Positions 13,401 to 23,400 of a stretch of DNA of 64,000 bases are shown here, one piece after another (within the stretch, counting starts at the first letter, position 1; each line of letters opens with the position of its first letter). Below the pieces are notes generated by a model. It was not told where the DNA came from and did not search any database. It saw only the letters and a list, made by a program, of their open reading frames with translations. Source of the stretch: Stictocephala bisonia (Eukaryota > Arthropoda > Insecta > Hemiptera > Membracidae); the NCBI GenBank assembly GCA_035578905.1, contig JAQJVL010000288.1, positions 992,001 to 1,056,000 on the forward strand. Direction: 5' to 3'. Both the position numbers and the translations under genes were made by a program.

Positions 13401-13529
13401 TGGTGGACGGAATGTGAATTGAACAAGTAAATGAGAACAGCACCTTTAGTGAGTAGCCATTCTTAAGTGGTTGAAACCATCTTGTATACTGGAACAAGAC
13501 AATTTTATATACTGAGTACAGTATTATTT
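10437..13529. other. Gene-free region with a small GC-rich patch
   Basis: AT-rich DNA without a recognisable gene. A GC-richer patch at about 11272-11460 has CpG dinucleotides and could be an old repeat or promoter, but nothing coding follows it. Microsatellite-like AT tracts are frequent. Confidence 0.3.
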
Positions 13530-13543
13530 AGTTCATGAGAAAT

Positions 13544-14291
13544 ACTTACTTACTCTTACTCCCATGGCCACACATATCTAAGAAGATATTTGGCCGCACC
13601 AACAAAGTCCCTCCATCTGTCTCTATCTTCCGCGTCTTCCTCAGTCACTCCCAATCGCTCCAGGTCTCCCTTCACTTGTTTCCACCACTTTTGCCGTGGT
13701 CTTCCTCTCGGTCTCTTCCTTCGGGATTCCTCATTATAACTTGTTTCAAATTATGATTCTCCTCTCTTCTTAAAACATGTCCAGCCCATCTAATCCTTCT
13801 GCATTTAAATTCACAAACTACATCCGGGTCCCTGTAAAGTTCTCTCAACTCCCTGTTGTGTCTCCTTCTCCACTCTCCTTCTTCAAAAATTGGCCCATAA
13901 ATTTTTCTGAGGATCTTATTTTCAAAGACAATTAGTTTCCTTTCTTCTTTTTTATTGATTTTCCATGTTTCAGCTCCATAGAGCAATACTGGACTGATGA
14001 TTGTTTTATATATTCGAATTTTGGTTGTTTGTGACAGTAATTTTGAAGACATTAGTTTGTTGCATGCGTAGAAACATCTGTTTGCAAGATTTAGCCTATT
14101 TTGTATTTCTATTTCATCTTTGTTTTCTCTAGATATTACAACGCCTAAATACTTAAAAGAATCTACCTTTTCAAATTCATGGCCTTCTACTTGGAGAGTG
14201 TCTTGATTTATGTTAATTGGATTTCTGGCAAATTGCATATATTTGGTTTTTTCATCATTTACTTTTAGACCTAATTGTTCTGTTTCTTCCA
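13544..14291 (-). mobile_element. 5'-truncated RTE-type LINE with 14-bp target duplication
   Basis: The element is flanked by identical 14-bp direct repeats, AGTTCATGAGAAAT, at 13530-13543 and 14292-14305. On the minus strand it ends with a short repeated tail (GTAAGAGTAAGTAAGT), as RTE-clade LINEs do. It encodes only the C-terminal end of the reverse transcriptase. The copy is a typical dead-on-arrival, 5'-truncated insertion. Confidence 0.85.
13672..14291 (-). pseudogene. RTE-like reverse transcriptase, C-terminal fragment
   Basis: About 205 residues from the thumb and C-terminal region of an RTE-type endonuclease-reverse transcriptase. Recognisable motifs in order are FKYLGVVIS, ISPVLLYGAETW, KILRKIYGPIFEEGEWRRR, NRELRELY and CRRIRWAGHVLRR. 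The palm motif with the catalytic Asp pair and the endonuclease are absent because of 5' truncation. The apparent start methionine comes from the target-site duplication, not from the element. The frame itself is open through this stretch. Confidence 0.85.
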
Positions 14292-14305
14292 AGTTCATGA
14301 GAAAT

Positions 14306-15232
14306 GCCTAAGAAAAAATAAAATACTAGAATACGACAAAATCTTACTTGAGACCATTCTGCGTAAGCCTACTTGTTTACATAACGAAGGCAGGAAAACT
14401 AAATGTTTATGATTATAAATTGGGAAAAAAAAACTGTTAATAAATCCAAAAGTAATAACTAAATATAAACACTAATAATTATTGATCATGTTTACAAAAA
14501 CACTATAATTTTATTTTTACTTACAAACATGTTTGACCTTGGAATCCTTGATTGTATCTCACAAATTCTCCTTGAATGCCATACTTTCCTTGATTATGGA
14601 ATAAATATGAATCCTAACTGTAAACATTACAGAAAAAAATAAAGAGAACTCAACGCGAACTATCGTTAAAACTGGATAAGGCGCGTTGTCCTTATTTAAC
14701 GAGTGTTAAACGAAGAGCGGCCATGATGTGAAAGTGATCTGGCCGCTCTTCGAGCTTTCCCCCATTTTTAGGTAGCGTCAACCGCATATATTCCTTCATA
14801 TTATTTCTTGGTTTTAAGGCTTATCAAATAAATATTATTACCACTATCTATATTGTTATTACGCTTATTCTAAATTATGATAAATAGAAAGTTGGTGTAG
14901 ATAATTTTTAGTAGCATAAACACAAATAGCATGAATATGTCATTCAGTGAGTAAAAAATATAGAGGGGCCTTAACCGCCTTTGAAGCAGGGTCTCCGACC
15001 AATATGGTGGTGTGTAATCTGTGTTAAGGGTAATTGAGAGCGTTACGTGCAGACGCTTTCTCACTGAATGCACTCCCTGTTCTCACGGGGCTCGTTTTGC
15101 AGCTTCTCTTTACATATTTTAAGGAAACTTTTAAAGTGTTTCTAAAGCAATAAAACTTTTTAATGTTTTTTAGTTTAGCCTTAAATAAATATAGTCTTGT
15201 AAATAGTTTATATTTTTTTTATTTTTTTTAAT
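14306..15232. other. Gene-free stretch with a GC hairpin and a CpG-richer segment
   Basis: No gene body. It contains the perfect 13-bp inverted repeat at 14711-14752 (listed separately). A GC-richer segment at about 14960-15110 upstream of the THAP-like fragment could have been its promoter. Confidence 0.3.
14711..14752. repeat. Perfect 13-bp GC-rich inverted repeat
   Basis: CGAAGAGCGGCCA at 14711-14723 is exactly complementary to TGGCCGCTCTTCG at 14740-14752 with a 16-base loop. It may be a transposon-terminal palindrome or a hairpin; no element could be drawn around it. Confidence 0.6.
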
Positions 15233-15319
15233 ATGCCTTGCTGCTCTGCTTATGGCTGTAGTAACAGGAAGAGTGGTGGGGGGATATAATTCCATAGGTT
15301 CAGTATAAGCACAACTTAA
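15233..15319 (+). pseudogene. Broken THAP zinc-finger start
   Basis: An ATG at 15233 begins MPCCSAYGCSNRKSGGGI, then an in-frame TAA at 15287, then FHRF in the same frame. The Cys-x-x-Tyr-Gly-Cys-x-Asn spacing followed by Gly-Ile-x-Phe-His-Arg-Phe matches the N-terminal half of a C2CH THAP DNA-binding domain, found in P-element transposases and many host regulators. A stop replaces the residue before FHRF and another follows shortly, so it is dead unless edited or misassembled. No downstream zinc ligands were found. Confidence 0.5.
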
Positions 15320-16839
15320 TTAAACATGATAAAATGATCATTTCTTATTTTTGTGTTTTTTTATATTTAGGCAGAGAATAAGAGTTCTAAATTTAAAAGT
15401 ATGACATTCAAGATTTGGAGTTATTGGTTTATTACTAATTGGTATAACGAAGCAAAGACCTAAAAACATTGTCTCATTTTTGCAGAAGATTAAATTTGGA
15501 CAGCTGCATTCGTTATTACAAGTAATCGATGATGTATTAAAATAACTTAAACACATAGATAAAATACAAAAATGTATAAATATTCTGCTTTTATTTTCAA
15601 TTGAAGATGTGTAACTAGAGGTTAATTTAGAAAATAAATTATCTTTGTGTATATTGGTAGTAAAATAATATAGACTCACTATTACAAATCAGGTTCAATC
15701 AATATTTGTAAAGCAGCAAAATATCACCACCGCAGGTATCCAAGTTGTGTTTGCACTAGTAAAGTGATATATCATCATTCCTGTGGCTAACTCACCTGTT
15801 TCAGTAACTAGCTAATGCTCAAACATCCACAGCTCATCCTAAACTGGTTAAAAGCTGTTTAACATTTTTAAAACAATTATCAACATAGTTAAATTTTCAA
15901 AACTATTAAAATAAAAATTGAATACTAAACAATGTTTTTAATAATTGGTGAATGAAGTAAGTGTTTAAAAAATGATTCTCTGTAAAAAAAGCAGTAAAAT
16001 CATATTTTGAAATATTTGTTTATACCCTTATTATCTTGAATTATATTGTTTTTATTATTTTATACTGAAATGAGTTTTACATAATAATATTTAATTTATT
16101 GGTTGCCTTATTGACATTCTCATTAATGTTTTTAAGTTAATTATTGGATTTTTATTTAATAAATTAGGTATTAAATTAAACAAAAAATATGTTTCTTCTG
16201 ATCATAAGTATAAAGTAGCGAAACAAGTTCCGTGCAATTATAATAGAAACACATCCTGTTAACTTCCACTCCCCTCCCTGCCGAACATCGTTTATATAAG
16301 GTGACCCTAAACCACTATGCCACAGACCAGTGCCTCTATTAACTTGTAAAAGAGAACTTGCCATAGCTGGATTCAAACTAAAGATCCTTGGCGTTATACA
16401 TGGCCACAGTACACCATGTTAGACTACATAAAACGGCAACTTCTCAAAAATAAATTATGAAATATAACTAGACTTAAATAAGACACAGAAACAATATAAC
16501 ATATTTTAAGGAAATGTGAAATATATGACTGATAAGATCTCTGATCTTTTCAATTGAAATTGGTTTCTGCTCATTAAGGTCATTTAGTTAGATGCTTATC
16601 ATTAAGATAAGAGAGGTAGGTTTAAGGAAAGTGGATAACTATGGGTTGACAAATATAACATTTGCTACAAAATCCTGATAAAATAATAGTTGAAAGTTGG
16701 AATGCAACTGCCTCTTTTTAAACATGTTACTGATCTTTGATAGTGGTATAACCAATCATCTCATACAAAGCTAGGCTTTAAACAGCTGGAAATCAACATA
16801 TTTATGATCCAAAATGAAGTCATACTATGTGACAAACAA
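15320..16839. other. Gene-free AT-rich DNA with a possible SINE
   Basis: No gene recognised. It contains only the tRNA-like minus-strand segment near 16340 (listed separately). Confidence 0.3.
16340..16430 (-). repeat. Possible tRNA-derived SINE head
   Basis: On the minus strand, an A-box-like TGGTGTACTGTGG and, about 35 bases later, a B-box-like AGTTTGAATCC lie at tRNA spacing. The flanking acceptor arms do not pair, so this is not a functional tRNA. Confidence 0.35.
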
Positions 16840-17826
16840 TTATTATTTCCTCTTTGTCATTGGTGGGACCAACAATGTATAAACTAAAGGCATTAAACAC
16901 ATTATAGATGAAGCCCACAAACTGATTAAGAGCCACACCAATTTAATTCTAGCCAGTCTACCAATGAGACATAACATGTCTAAACTAGATTTAAAAATTT
17001 CCAAAATAGAGAATTGGAAGAAATTGCTTCTCAATCTACTCCCAGCTTTCATCTATACCCCTTCATCTCCTTCCACGCCACCTCTTCACTGCCTATGGTC
17101 TTCACATGAATAAAAGGGGAAAGGCTGCAATGGCAGATATGATTAAGAAGACGATACTGGAGTTTACTTCTTCTACTTCTTAGGCCAAAACCCCTCCTAA
17201 CAACCATATTGAAGAAAACAGCTCTTATCAGCCAGAACCTGTAACGCTAAACCTTGATCATTTGACTCCATCCAGACCTCAACTATCATCTACACCCAAC
17301 ACCACCTCCAATCCCCTTAAAGCCCAGGATCCTATAATTGTTTTGGAACAGAATATGAGCTGTCTAATTGATGAATATCAAGCAGACAAGTCCACTGGTT
17401 TTGACGGTTGTTTTTGGTTGATCTTTAGAACCGTTTTTATAAATTGGACATATTCGGGATAGTTTTAATTTATCAGGATAGGTACCTTCTTGAAGGCACT
17501 TGTTAATACAGAATGAAAAATATTCCACTCAATATAAAATCAGAAAGTGGGTCAAAATTTAATAAAATGTTGAAAGAATATTTAATTAGCAAATCTTTGT
17601 ATTCAGTTGAGGAACTTTCCACCTCCCTCTAGCACACTTCAATCTCTTTTATTAAATAGACTATGCAATTTGTGAAAGTAAATGTATATATGTACATAAT
17701 TCTTATTTTCGTTTTGTTTTATTATTTTCTTATGTACCTTGTTAGATTAGAAATGTTGACGCTATTTATTGTACCACTTGTACATGAAGATAAATAAAGA
17801 GATTTGACTATGACTATGACTATGAC
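16840..17826 (+). mobile_element. Decayed CR1-like LINE fragment with SGNH ORF1 and a GACTAT-repeat tail
   Basis: A LINE remnant on the plus strand. It carries a piece of an SGNH-hydrolase ORF1 (16841-17190, listed separately) and a Pro/Ser/Thr-rich stretch to about 17460. Then come an AT-rich 3' UTR, AATAAAGAG at about 17793 and a short tandem tail of GACTAT units ending near 17826. The endonuclease and reverse transcriptase are missing, so it is internally deleted. Confidence 0.6.
16841..17190 (+). pseudogene. SGNH/GDSL-hydrolase fragment of LINE ORF1
   Basis: Frame starting near 16841 reads YYFLFVIGGTNNV, then a TAA, then a helix-rich stretch containing LILASLPMRHNMSKLD. After a frameshift come YGLHMNKRGKAAMADMIKK. 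VIGGTNNV corresponds to SGNH block III and GLHMNKRGK to the block V region with the catalytic His. The nucleophile block (GDSH) is not found. SGNH esterases are known in the first ORF of CR1/L2-type LINEs. At least one stop and one frameshift interrupt it. Confidence 0.6.
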
Positions 17827-17860
17827 TATGAAACTAACTAAACTAATTGTATAGTTTGTT

Positions 17861-18410
17861 TTAGAGTGTTGTTGGATAGACCATAAATGTCACAGGAGTT
17901 GGAGGAGATGCGCTTAACACTTCTTCAGGTGTAACAATTTTCCACTGAAAATTACTAGGAGCTATTTTGTGCAATTTAACAAGATTATCAGCCTTTTCTA
18001 AGAATCTATTATCAATGAATGCCATTGTTGATACTCTTGACAGACTAAATAAAATAGTCATTAAATTGATCTGGGCCAATTTGATGTTTGTGAGATTCCA
18101 CTTCTTTTGAACAGTTCTCTTTAATTATATTCCAAGCTGCTTTACATTTATTATTGCTATTTTCAATTATGGAAGTATTGTAGTGTAATTTAACTTCTCT
18201 TATAGCAAGCTTGTAATTTTTCTTGTATGCATTTAATCTGTTTTTTACATTAATATCATGTATGGTTTTATATAAACTATATAATAACAATAGTTTGTTT
18301 TTCATGTTTGTGAGGTCAGAGGTATACCATTTACAGCTGTTATTAATGGTAATGAGTTTTGAGAACTGTGTTATATTATTTTCTAGTCTTGAAAAGAAGA
18401 GGTTAAGCAC
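17861..18410 (-). pseudogene. LINE ORF2 linker between endonuclease and RT
   Basis: A basic, helical stretch containing WYTSDLTNMKNKLLLLYSLYK, KKNYKLAIREVKLHYN and NKCKAAWNIIKENC is typical of the segment between endonuclease and RT in CR1/Jockey LINEs. A second frame continues (VSTMAFIDNRFLEKA) towards 17861. Frameshifts separate the parts and the catalytic RT motifs are absent. Confidence 0.6.
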
Positions 18411-18769
18411 TTGTTCTGAGTTTGTAGGTTTGAATTGCTCTAATAAACTAAACCAATTAACTCAAGAAAGATTTTTTTGAAAGATTTAGAACTGATGATT
18501 TTGGAAAATAATTTTAAGACTAAGATTTAAAGAAAACTCTTTACTTGACAGCATTAACATTTTTTGGGTATATCGCACAATATTCCATCATGATCCGAAT
18601 ATAAGGAAAGAGTATTATTTCACAAATTTGGTATGACCTTTCATTAGTTTAAATATTATCCAAGCAATATTATACCTGACCTCTGGTGGGTTTGTCATTT
18701 AAAAAGAGATAGTTGCTTTGCTTTAAGATATTAATATATCATTAAACTGTGATTTTGTTCATGTAATTT

Positions 18770-19120
18770 ACATTGAAACTGGCATTAAAATCTCCTCCAA
18801 TAATTACCAACAACGCTTGCCATCTGGATAAATGCTGCAAAACCTGTCAAGAGTGTCAAGAAAAATGGCAGAATCTCCACTAGTTGAGTGGTACAAAGCC
18901 ACAATAACTGTATTACAACTTTCAATGTAGACTGCAGAAACCTCAAAATTAAATTAAATACAAAAGTCTTGAACATCAAAGCTTTTACATTCTACTTCGT
19001 TTAAACAAAAATTGCTGTTTCACCTCTGATATGGTTCACCCTACTAAAAAAACTTGCATGATAAAATCCAGTTGGAAATGAAAATTCTATCTCAGTTTGC
19101 TTGAGCAATAAGTTCAATAA
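18770..19120 (-). pseudogene. LINE endonuclease (EEP) fragment
   Basis: Several frames on the minus strand together give FSRVNHIRGETAIFV, SAVYIESCNTVIVALYHS, SGDSAIFLDTLDRFCSIYP and IIGG-DFNA-like residues. These are the middle and GDFN portions of an apurinic/apyrimidinic-type LINE endonuclease. There are multiple frameshifts and stops. The start of the domain is too decayed to place. Confidence 0.55.
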
Positions 19121-19539
19121 TACAAACTACCCCTATATTTTTTTAGTGGCATTAAAAACTTTCCAAAATCAGTGTTTTTTTAGAAATAAAATTTGTTTCT
19201 GTTCATTTTTTAAAGAGATGGTACACATTGGTTTCTATTTTTACAATTATTAAGTTGTTTCCTTTTGTCTTTTCCTTAAAAAATATTTTTTACTCTGTCC
19301 CTTATCAGATATTGTTTTAAAGACATTTAAAGGTATGTTTTTTTTGTTTTCAATTTTTTTAATGACTTAGTTTTTTGTTTAATTTAACCATATCAGGGGT
19401 TTCAAAACCTAAACAAGATAACGAGTTCTCATATCTACACAGGTCGACAGTCTTTACACAGACACAATCATGTTGGCTATCTCTCGTCACAGTTACATCC
19501 TCTTCATTGTGGTGATTGGGTTGTCCAAATACTTCAAAA

Positions 19540-20074
19540 TTAGATGCCACCAGATGATGAGAGGCTAGTGAAGCATTGGCAGAGTTTGTAGAAATTTCCA
19601 GCTAATATTTTTTGTTTGAGAAGTGACCTCAGGTGATGAATAAACTCTTGATATTGCAAACCATTCCACAGCTGTCTTGAACTTTCCTCCTTCTTTGATA
19701 TCACTCTGATTGAGGCTTTTGTAGATTTCTGAAATTGAAGTATCCTCTGTGCAAATTCTTCCACCGGTATTTGGTCTCGAACACAACCCAATGTTGAGCA
19801 GATTAAGGTTGTCAGTTGCCTTTTTTTGAAGTCGATTGCAAGCTGCTTGAAGGCTGTCAACCAGTGCACGTTTTCCAGAGTAATGGGATTTGGATACCAG
19901 ACCATACTCTGCTACTCCATCTGGGTTTTGGTATACCAAGTGGCTATTAACGTAATCCGATTTCTGAGGTTTTGTAAATGCCTTTCTGAAAACTGTTGTG
20001 ACTCCCGAAATCATGTGCCTTGGGCTATTGAAGTAAGCGGATATACATTGTGCAAATCCCACAACTTTGTTCAT
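19540..20074 (-). pseudogene. Macro-domain-like (ADP-ribose-binding) ORF, frameshifted
   Basis: The first frame (from 20074) reads VVGFAQCISAYF, a Gly-Val-x-x-x-Phe-Arg-Lys-x-Phe segment and SDYVNSHLVYQNPDGVAEYG then LVSKSHYSGK. A second frame (to about 19590) continues FKKRQLTTLICSTLGCVRD, VEEFAQRILQFQKSTKASIR and VI. The arrangement of a Cys-x-Ser loop, a YGLV-SK strand and a T-LIC-xx-GCVRD loop resembles the macro fold of the OARD1 type, which binds or hydrolyses ADP-ribose. The match is from memory of the family pattern. A frameshift near 19860 breaks it. It sits upstream of, and co-oriented with, a LINE endonuclease. Confidence 0.5.
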
Positions 20075-20339
20075 TCTTAAATCATTTACAATATCTATTG
20101 ACTAGCATAGATGTGCTGTGCATATGACTTTGGCAGTGCTATAATAGTTGTATGACGAATAAATGGAATTTGAATTTGTGTGTCCATTTGTAAGAAAGTA
20201 TACCTAAAAATATGGATACCTAAGGTAAAGTATACCTCTTCTTACCTCCTTAGTATGAAGAGGTATACCACACTTCTTCTTACTAAGGATACAAAATAAA
20301 CAAAAGTATAATGGTTCATATACTTTAATAATTATGTAG

Positions 20340-20480
20340 TTAAAACATTGGAGTTGATGGAATAAATAGTTTATTCTCCTTCTTGACTATCCACTGCAGT
20401 ATTTTATTAACTGCGCTAATTGTGTTTCTTTTATTCATAAGAGGTTCAAATATGGCGTACATTTCAAATCCAGCAGTAAT
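20340..20480 (-). CDS. Mon1: MON1 exon 7 of those seen (last coding exon)
   Basis: Begins in phase 0 after a TTTCAG acceptor (20482-20481). It encodes ITAGFEMYAIFEPLMNKRNT and then the KILQWIVKKENKLFI helix typical of the MON1 C-terminus. It ends at TAA (20342-20340). 47 codons including the stop. Confidence 0.92.
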   Translation of the reverse strand: MTAGFEMYAIFEPLMNKRNTISAVNKILQWIVKKENKLFIPSTPMF

Positions 20481-23400
20481 CTGAAACATAACAATTGTTT
20501 AATTATAGACTATAGCTAATAAAACAAAAGATATGTTTGCTTTTGGCACTATTTGCTGGTTTAGTGACATTTCAAATATTTTATTGCCAGGACATTATAA
20601 AACATGTAGGATTAGACTGATCAATAATAACTGAAATGTCAACAATCACATCACATCAAAACCCAGTCACACATACATCATTTCCACTCGCACTAAATTC
20701 ATTATGCCAATTTCTCCCACTTTCAGAGCCGGTTGTCACTCTTCTGATTGTATGCCATGAGCATCAGCACTGTACAATGTTGGGACGCTAAAGAGGGTTT
20801 CAAATGAGTTTTTAACACATTGGGCATCGAGGCACTTTTCATTGCATTGGCAACTTGTTGATGAAATGTACTCTCGTACGAGAGCAAGCGCTCGTAAACT
20901 CATGTCATGTGTCTTCCAGTTCGGTAGGTATTTCTCATTTGGTATTTCTCGACTGCTGGTCATAGCACATTTAGACATGCAGAATAAGGTGTTCTCTAAA
21001 ATGCAGATGGTGGCGGGGACGGTACAGGGAGTCATAATCTAAATATCACTCAGTTCGGGTGAAGAGTTAACAACGTCTGAGTCATTAAATAGACTAGGCT
21101 TGGCGACAACAATGGCCTCTTCTTAGTCCTCTGTGTCTGTTTCACTAACCTCAATGTCACTTGCTATATCGGTGCACCGACGTGGATAGAAACACACTTA
21201 TCTAAACTAAATAAAGTATTATATAACAAAACGAAATAGACACTGCTTCTTCAACTTCAACATACTACTGCAATCTATTGGTTATTAATGAAAGTTTTTA
21301 TAAACGAAAATCGTTTTTAAAAATACCCAATTGATGAATAGAGATGGTTACACAACCTAGTAGAGTCTATTATAACTATTAGGAGGTAAAAGTAAAGGCA
21401 GATCATTTATGCGAGCTGAGCTCGTCATTGTGCTGCTAGGCCCAGCTACTGCTTGCGAGCTGAGCTCATCATTGACATGAAATGGATTAATAAATAGCTC
21501 TTTCTGAGAACAGTCGATCTAAGTTAGTAACAATGACTACACTCATTCATCTACACTCATTCGCCCCACATTTTCGCCCATATCTTGACAATCAGCTTCT
21601 TAATAATGAATAATGAATCTGTGTATAATCTTTAGTGTCAATAATGAATAATGAATCTGTGTATAATCTTTAGTGTCAGGCTACAAGGCACATATGTGTC
21701 AGGCTTGTCTGTTGCATATATGGGGTGCTTGGTCTCTTGGTGTTTGTCTATACAAATTTATATTTATATGTTGGTCTATTATGATGATATAGCCACCTAG
21801 TATCGAATATGTTAAACTCAATTATTTTCAATAAAGTTATGGTTTTTAGTTTAGTGATATGTTTGTATATAATTGTTTACTATTAGGAAGAACCAAAATC
21901 ACCATTCTTATACTGAAATAACAAGCTGTAATATTGCAGTTCTGTATTATGTAATCTAAAAAAATCATTGATTTTTATTGCATACCATGAGATGCGGTAT
22001 AATCCAAATTGGAAACTAGATTACAAATAGATATCACAGCTCTGTCACTCACAACAGGTAGATAATGTACACAAACACATAAGGTAGTAAAGCATTAAGC
22101 ATGGAAAGAATATAGCAGTATGAGAGCTGAGGCAGATTCATGCCACAACATGAAAGTTTAGGTAGCTTACACTTGGTAGCATTGATCCTGAATTTCTATT
22201 TATTGAGATTCCCTAAACTTCTAGTTATAAAGGGTGAAGTGATTGAAACTTCAATTTGAACACATTTGTAGAGTTCCAATTTCTAGCAAGAGTTATAATA
22301 TACTGTACTGTTCCAAACATAAGGGTTTTATATACAAATATTTGAGTTTCAGAGGTGAAATTAACATTAACTACTATGGGAAAAACAGTTTATTTTTCAT
22401 ACGCTCAATTGCTTTTACAATATGGAATTTTAGTTTGGGGGGAGCTAGTCAAAGTTTATTTGAACAACTATTCATTATTTAAAAATTAATTATTAAAGCT
22501 GCTTTTAAAAAAACAAAGACAATATCCAACGCAACAACTCTTTAAAGACACTAATTTTTTAACACTGAGACAGCTTTATATAAAAACAGTACTTATGTAT
22601 TAAACCAGTTGAATATCAATATAACACTAGAAGGGCAGTAAACGTAGGAGCGCAGGTCCCCCTTTTACGTTAGTGTTTAATATTGGTGTCAGCCAATTTA
22701 TTAAACACCTTTTACGTTGCTAACTTCATTTATCGAAACATTCCTACATGGATTAGGGGCCTCTAGGTGTTAAAAGATGTTTACAAACGATTTATCACTG
22801 AATGGCTGTTGAATATTGGCCTTGACTGCACCAAGTCCCTTATCAGCTCCGAATACTCCTTTATGACTCGACCAAACAGCTAACACTGTACTCTGTTGAC
22901 GTGAACACTATATATGTAACTGAATTTGAATATACATGTGTCATGTATGTGTACATATGCTTCCGTTTTACAGTTGAAAAGATTCCATATGTCCTTTCTT
23001 TATCTTAACGTCTTTTACTTTCCTCTTTTATTTTTTATTAACCCTCCCACTGTTCACTACGTGTTTCTATAATGTTAGCCCATTTTTGCCACTTGTGTAA
23101 GGATAAATTTAAAAATTCTTATTAAATATTGAAAATATTATAAATATAGCATAATATATATCATTTTATTTGTAAAAGTATACAGAACTTGTACATACAA
23201 AAGATAAATTTATTTATTTCGAAATGTTTTTGAGGTTAAGAGAAGATAAAAAACTCTTTTTTTTAAACATATTTTCAAAGTCCACACTACCTTATAAATG
23301 TTTATATTTACAATGAAAAAATTCTGAAATAACCAATTTATTCTAAATGTTATTCACATTTATATAAACAATATTTATGTAAACAAAAAACTACAATGAG

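Larger units (their letters stand above)
17861..20080 (-). mobile_element. Decayed CR1-like LINE carrying a macro-domain-like segment
   Basis: On the minus strand three coding remnants appear in 5'-to-3' order. First is a macro-domain-like segment (20074-19540), second an apurinic-type endonuclease (about 19120-18770), third the endonuclease-to-RT linker (18410-17861). Order and spacing are those of a LINE with a domain-bearing ORF1 and an ORF2. The reverse transcriptase core is gone. It lies tail to tail with the plus-strand LINE ending at 17826 and just downstream of the last MON1 exon. Confidence 0.55.

Noticed and set aside
15338..15679. 113-residue minus-strand ORF
   Set aside because: Low-complexity, no domain recognised, no splice context.
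22620..22690. TTAC/GTAA inverted phrase as a transposon end
   Set aside because: Short, imperfect, no paired end or target duplication found.
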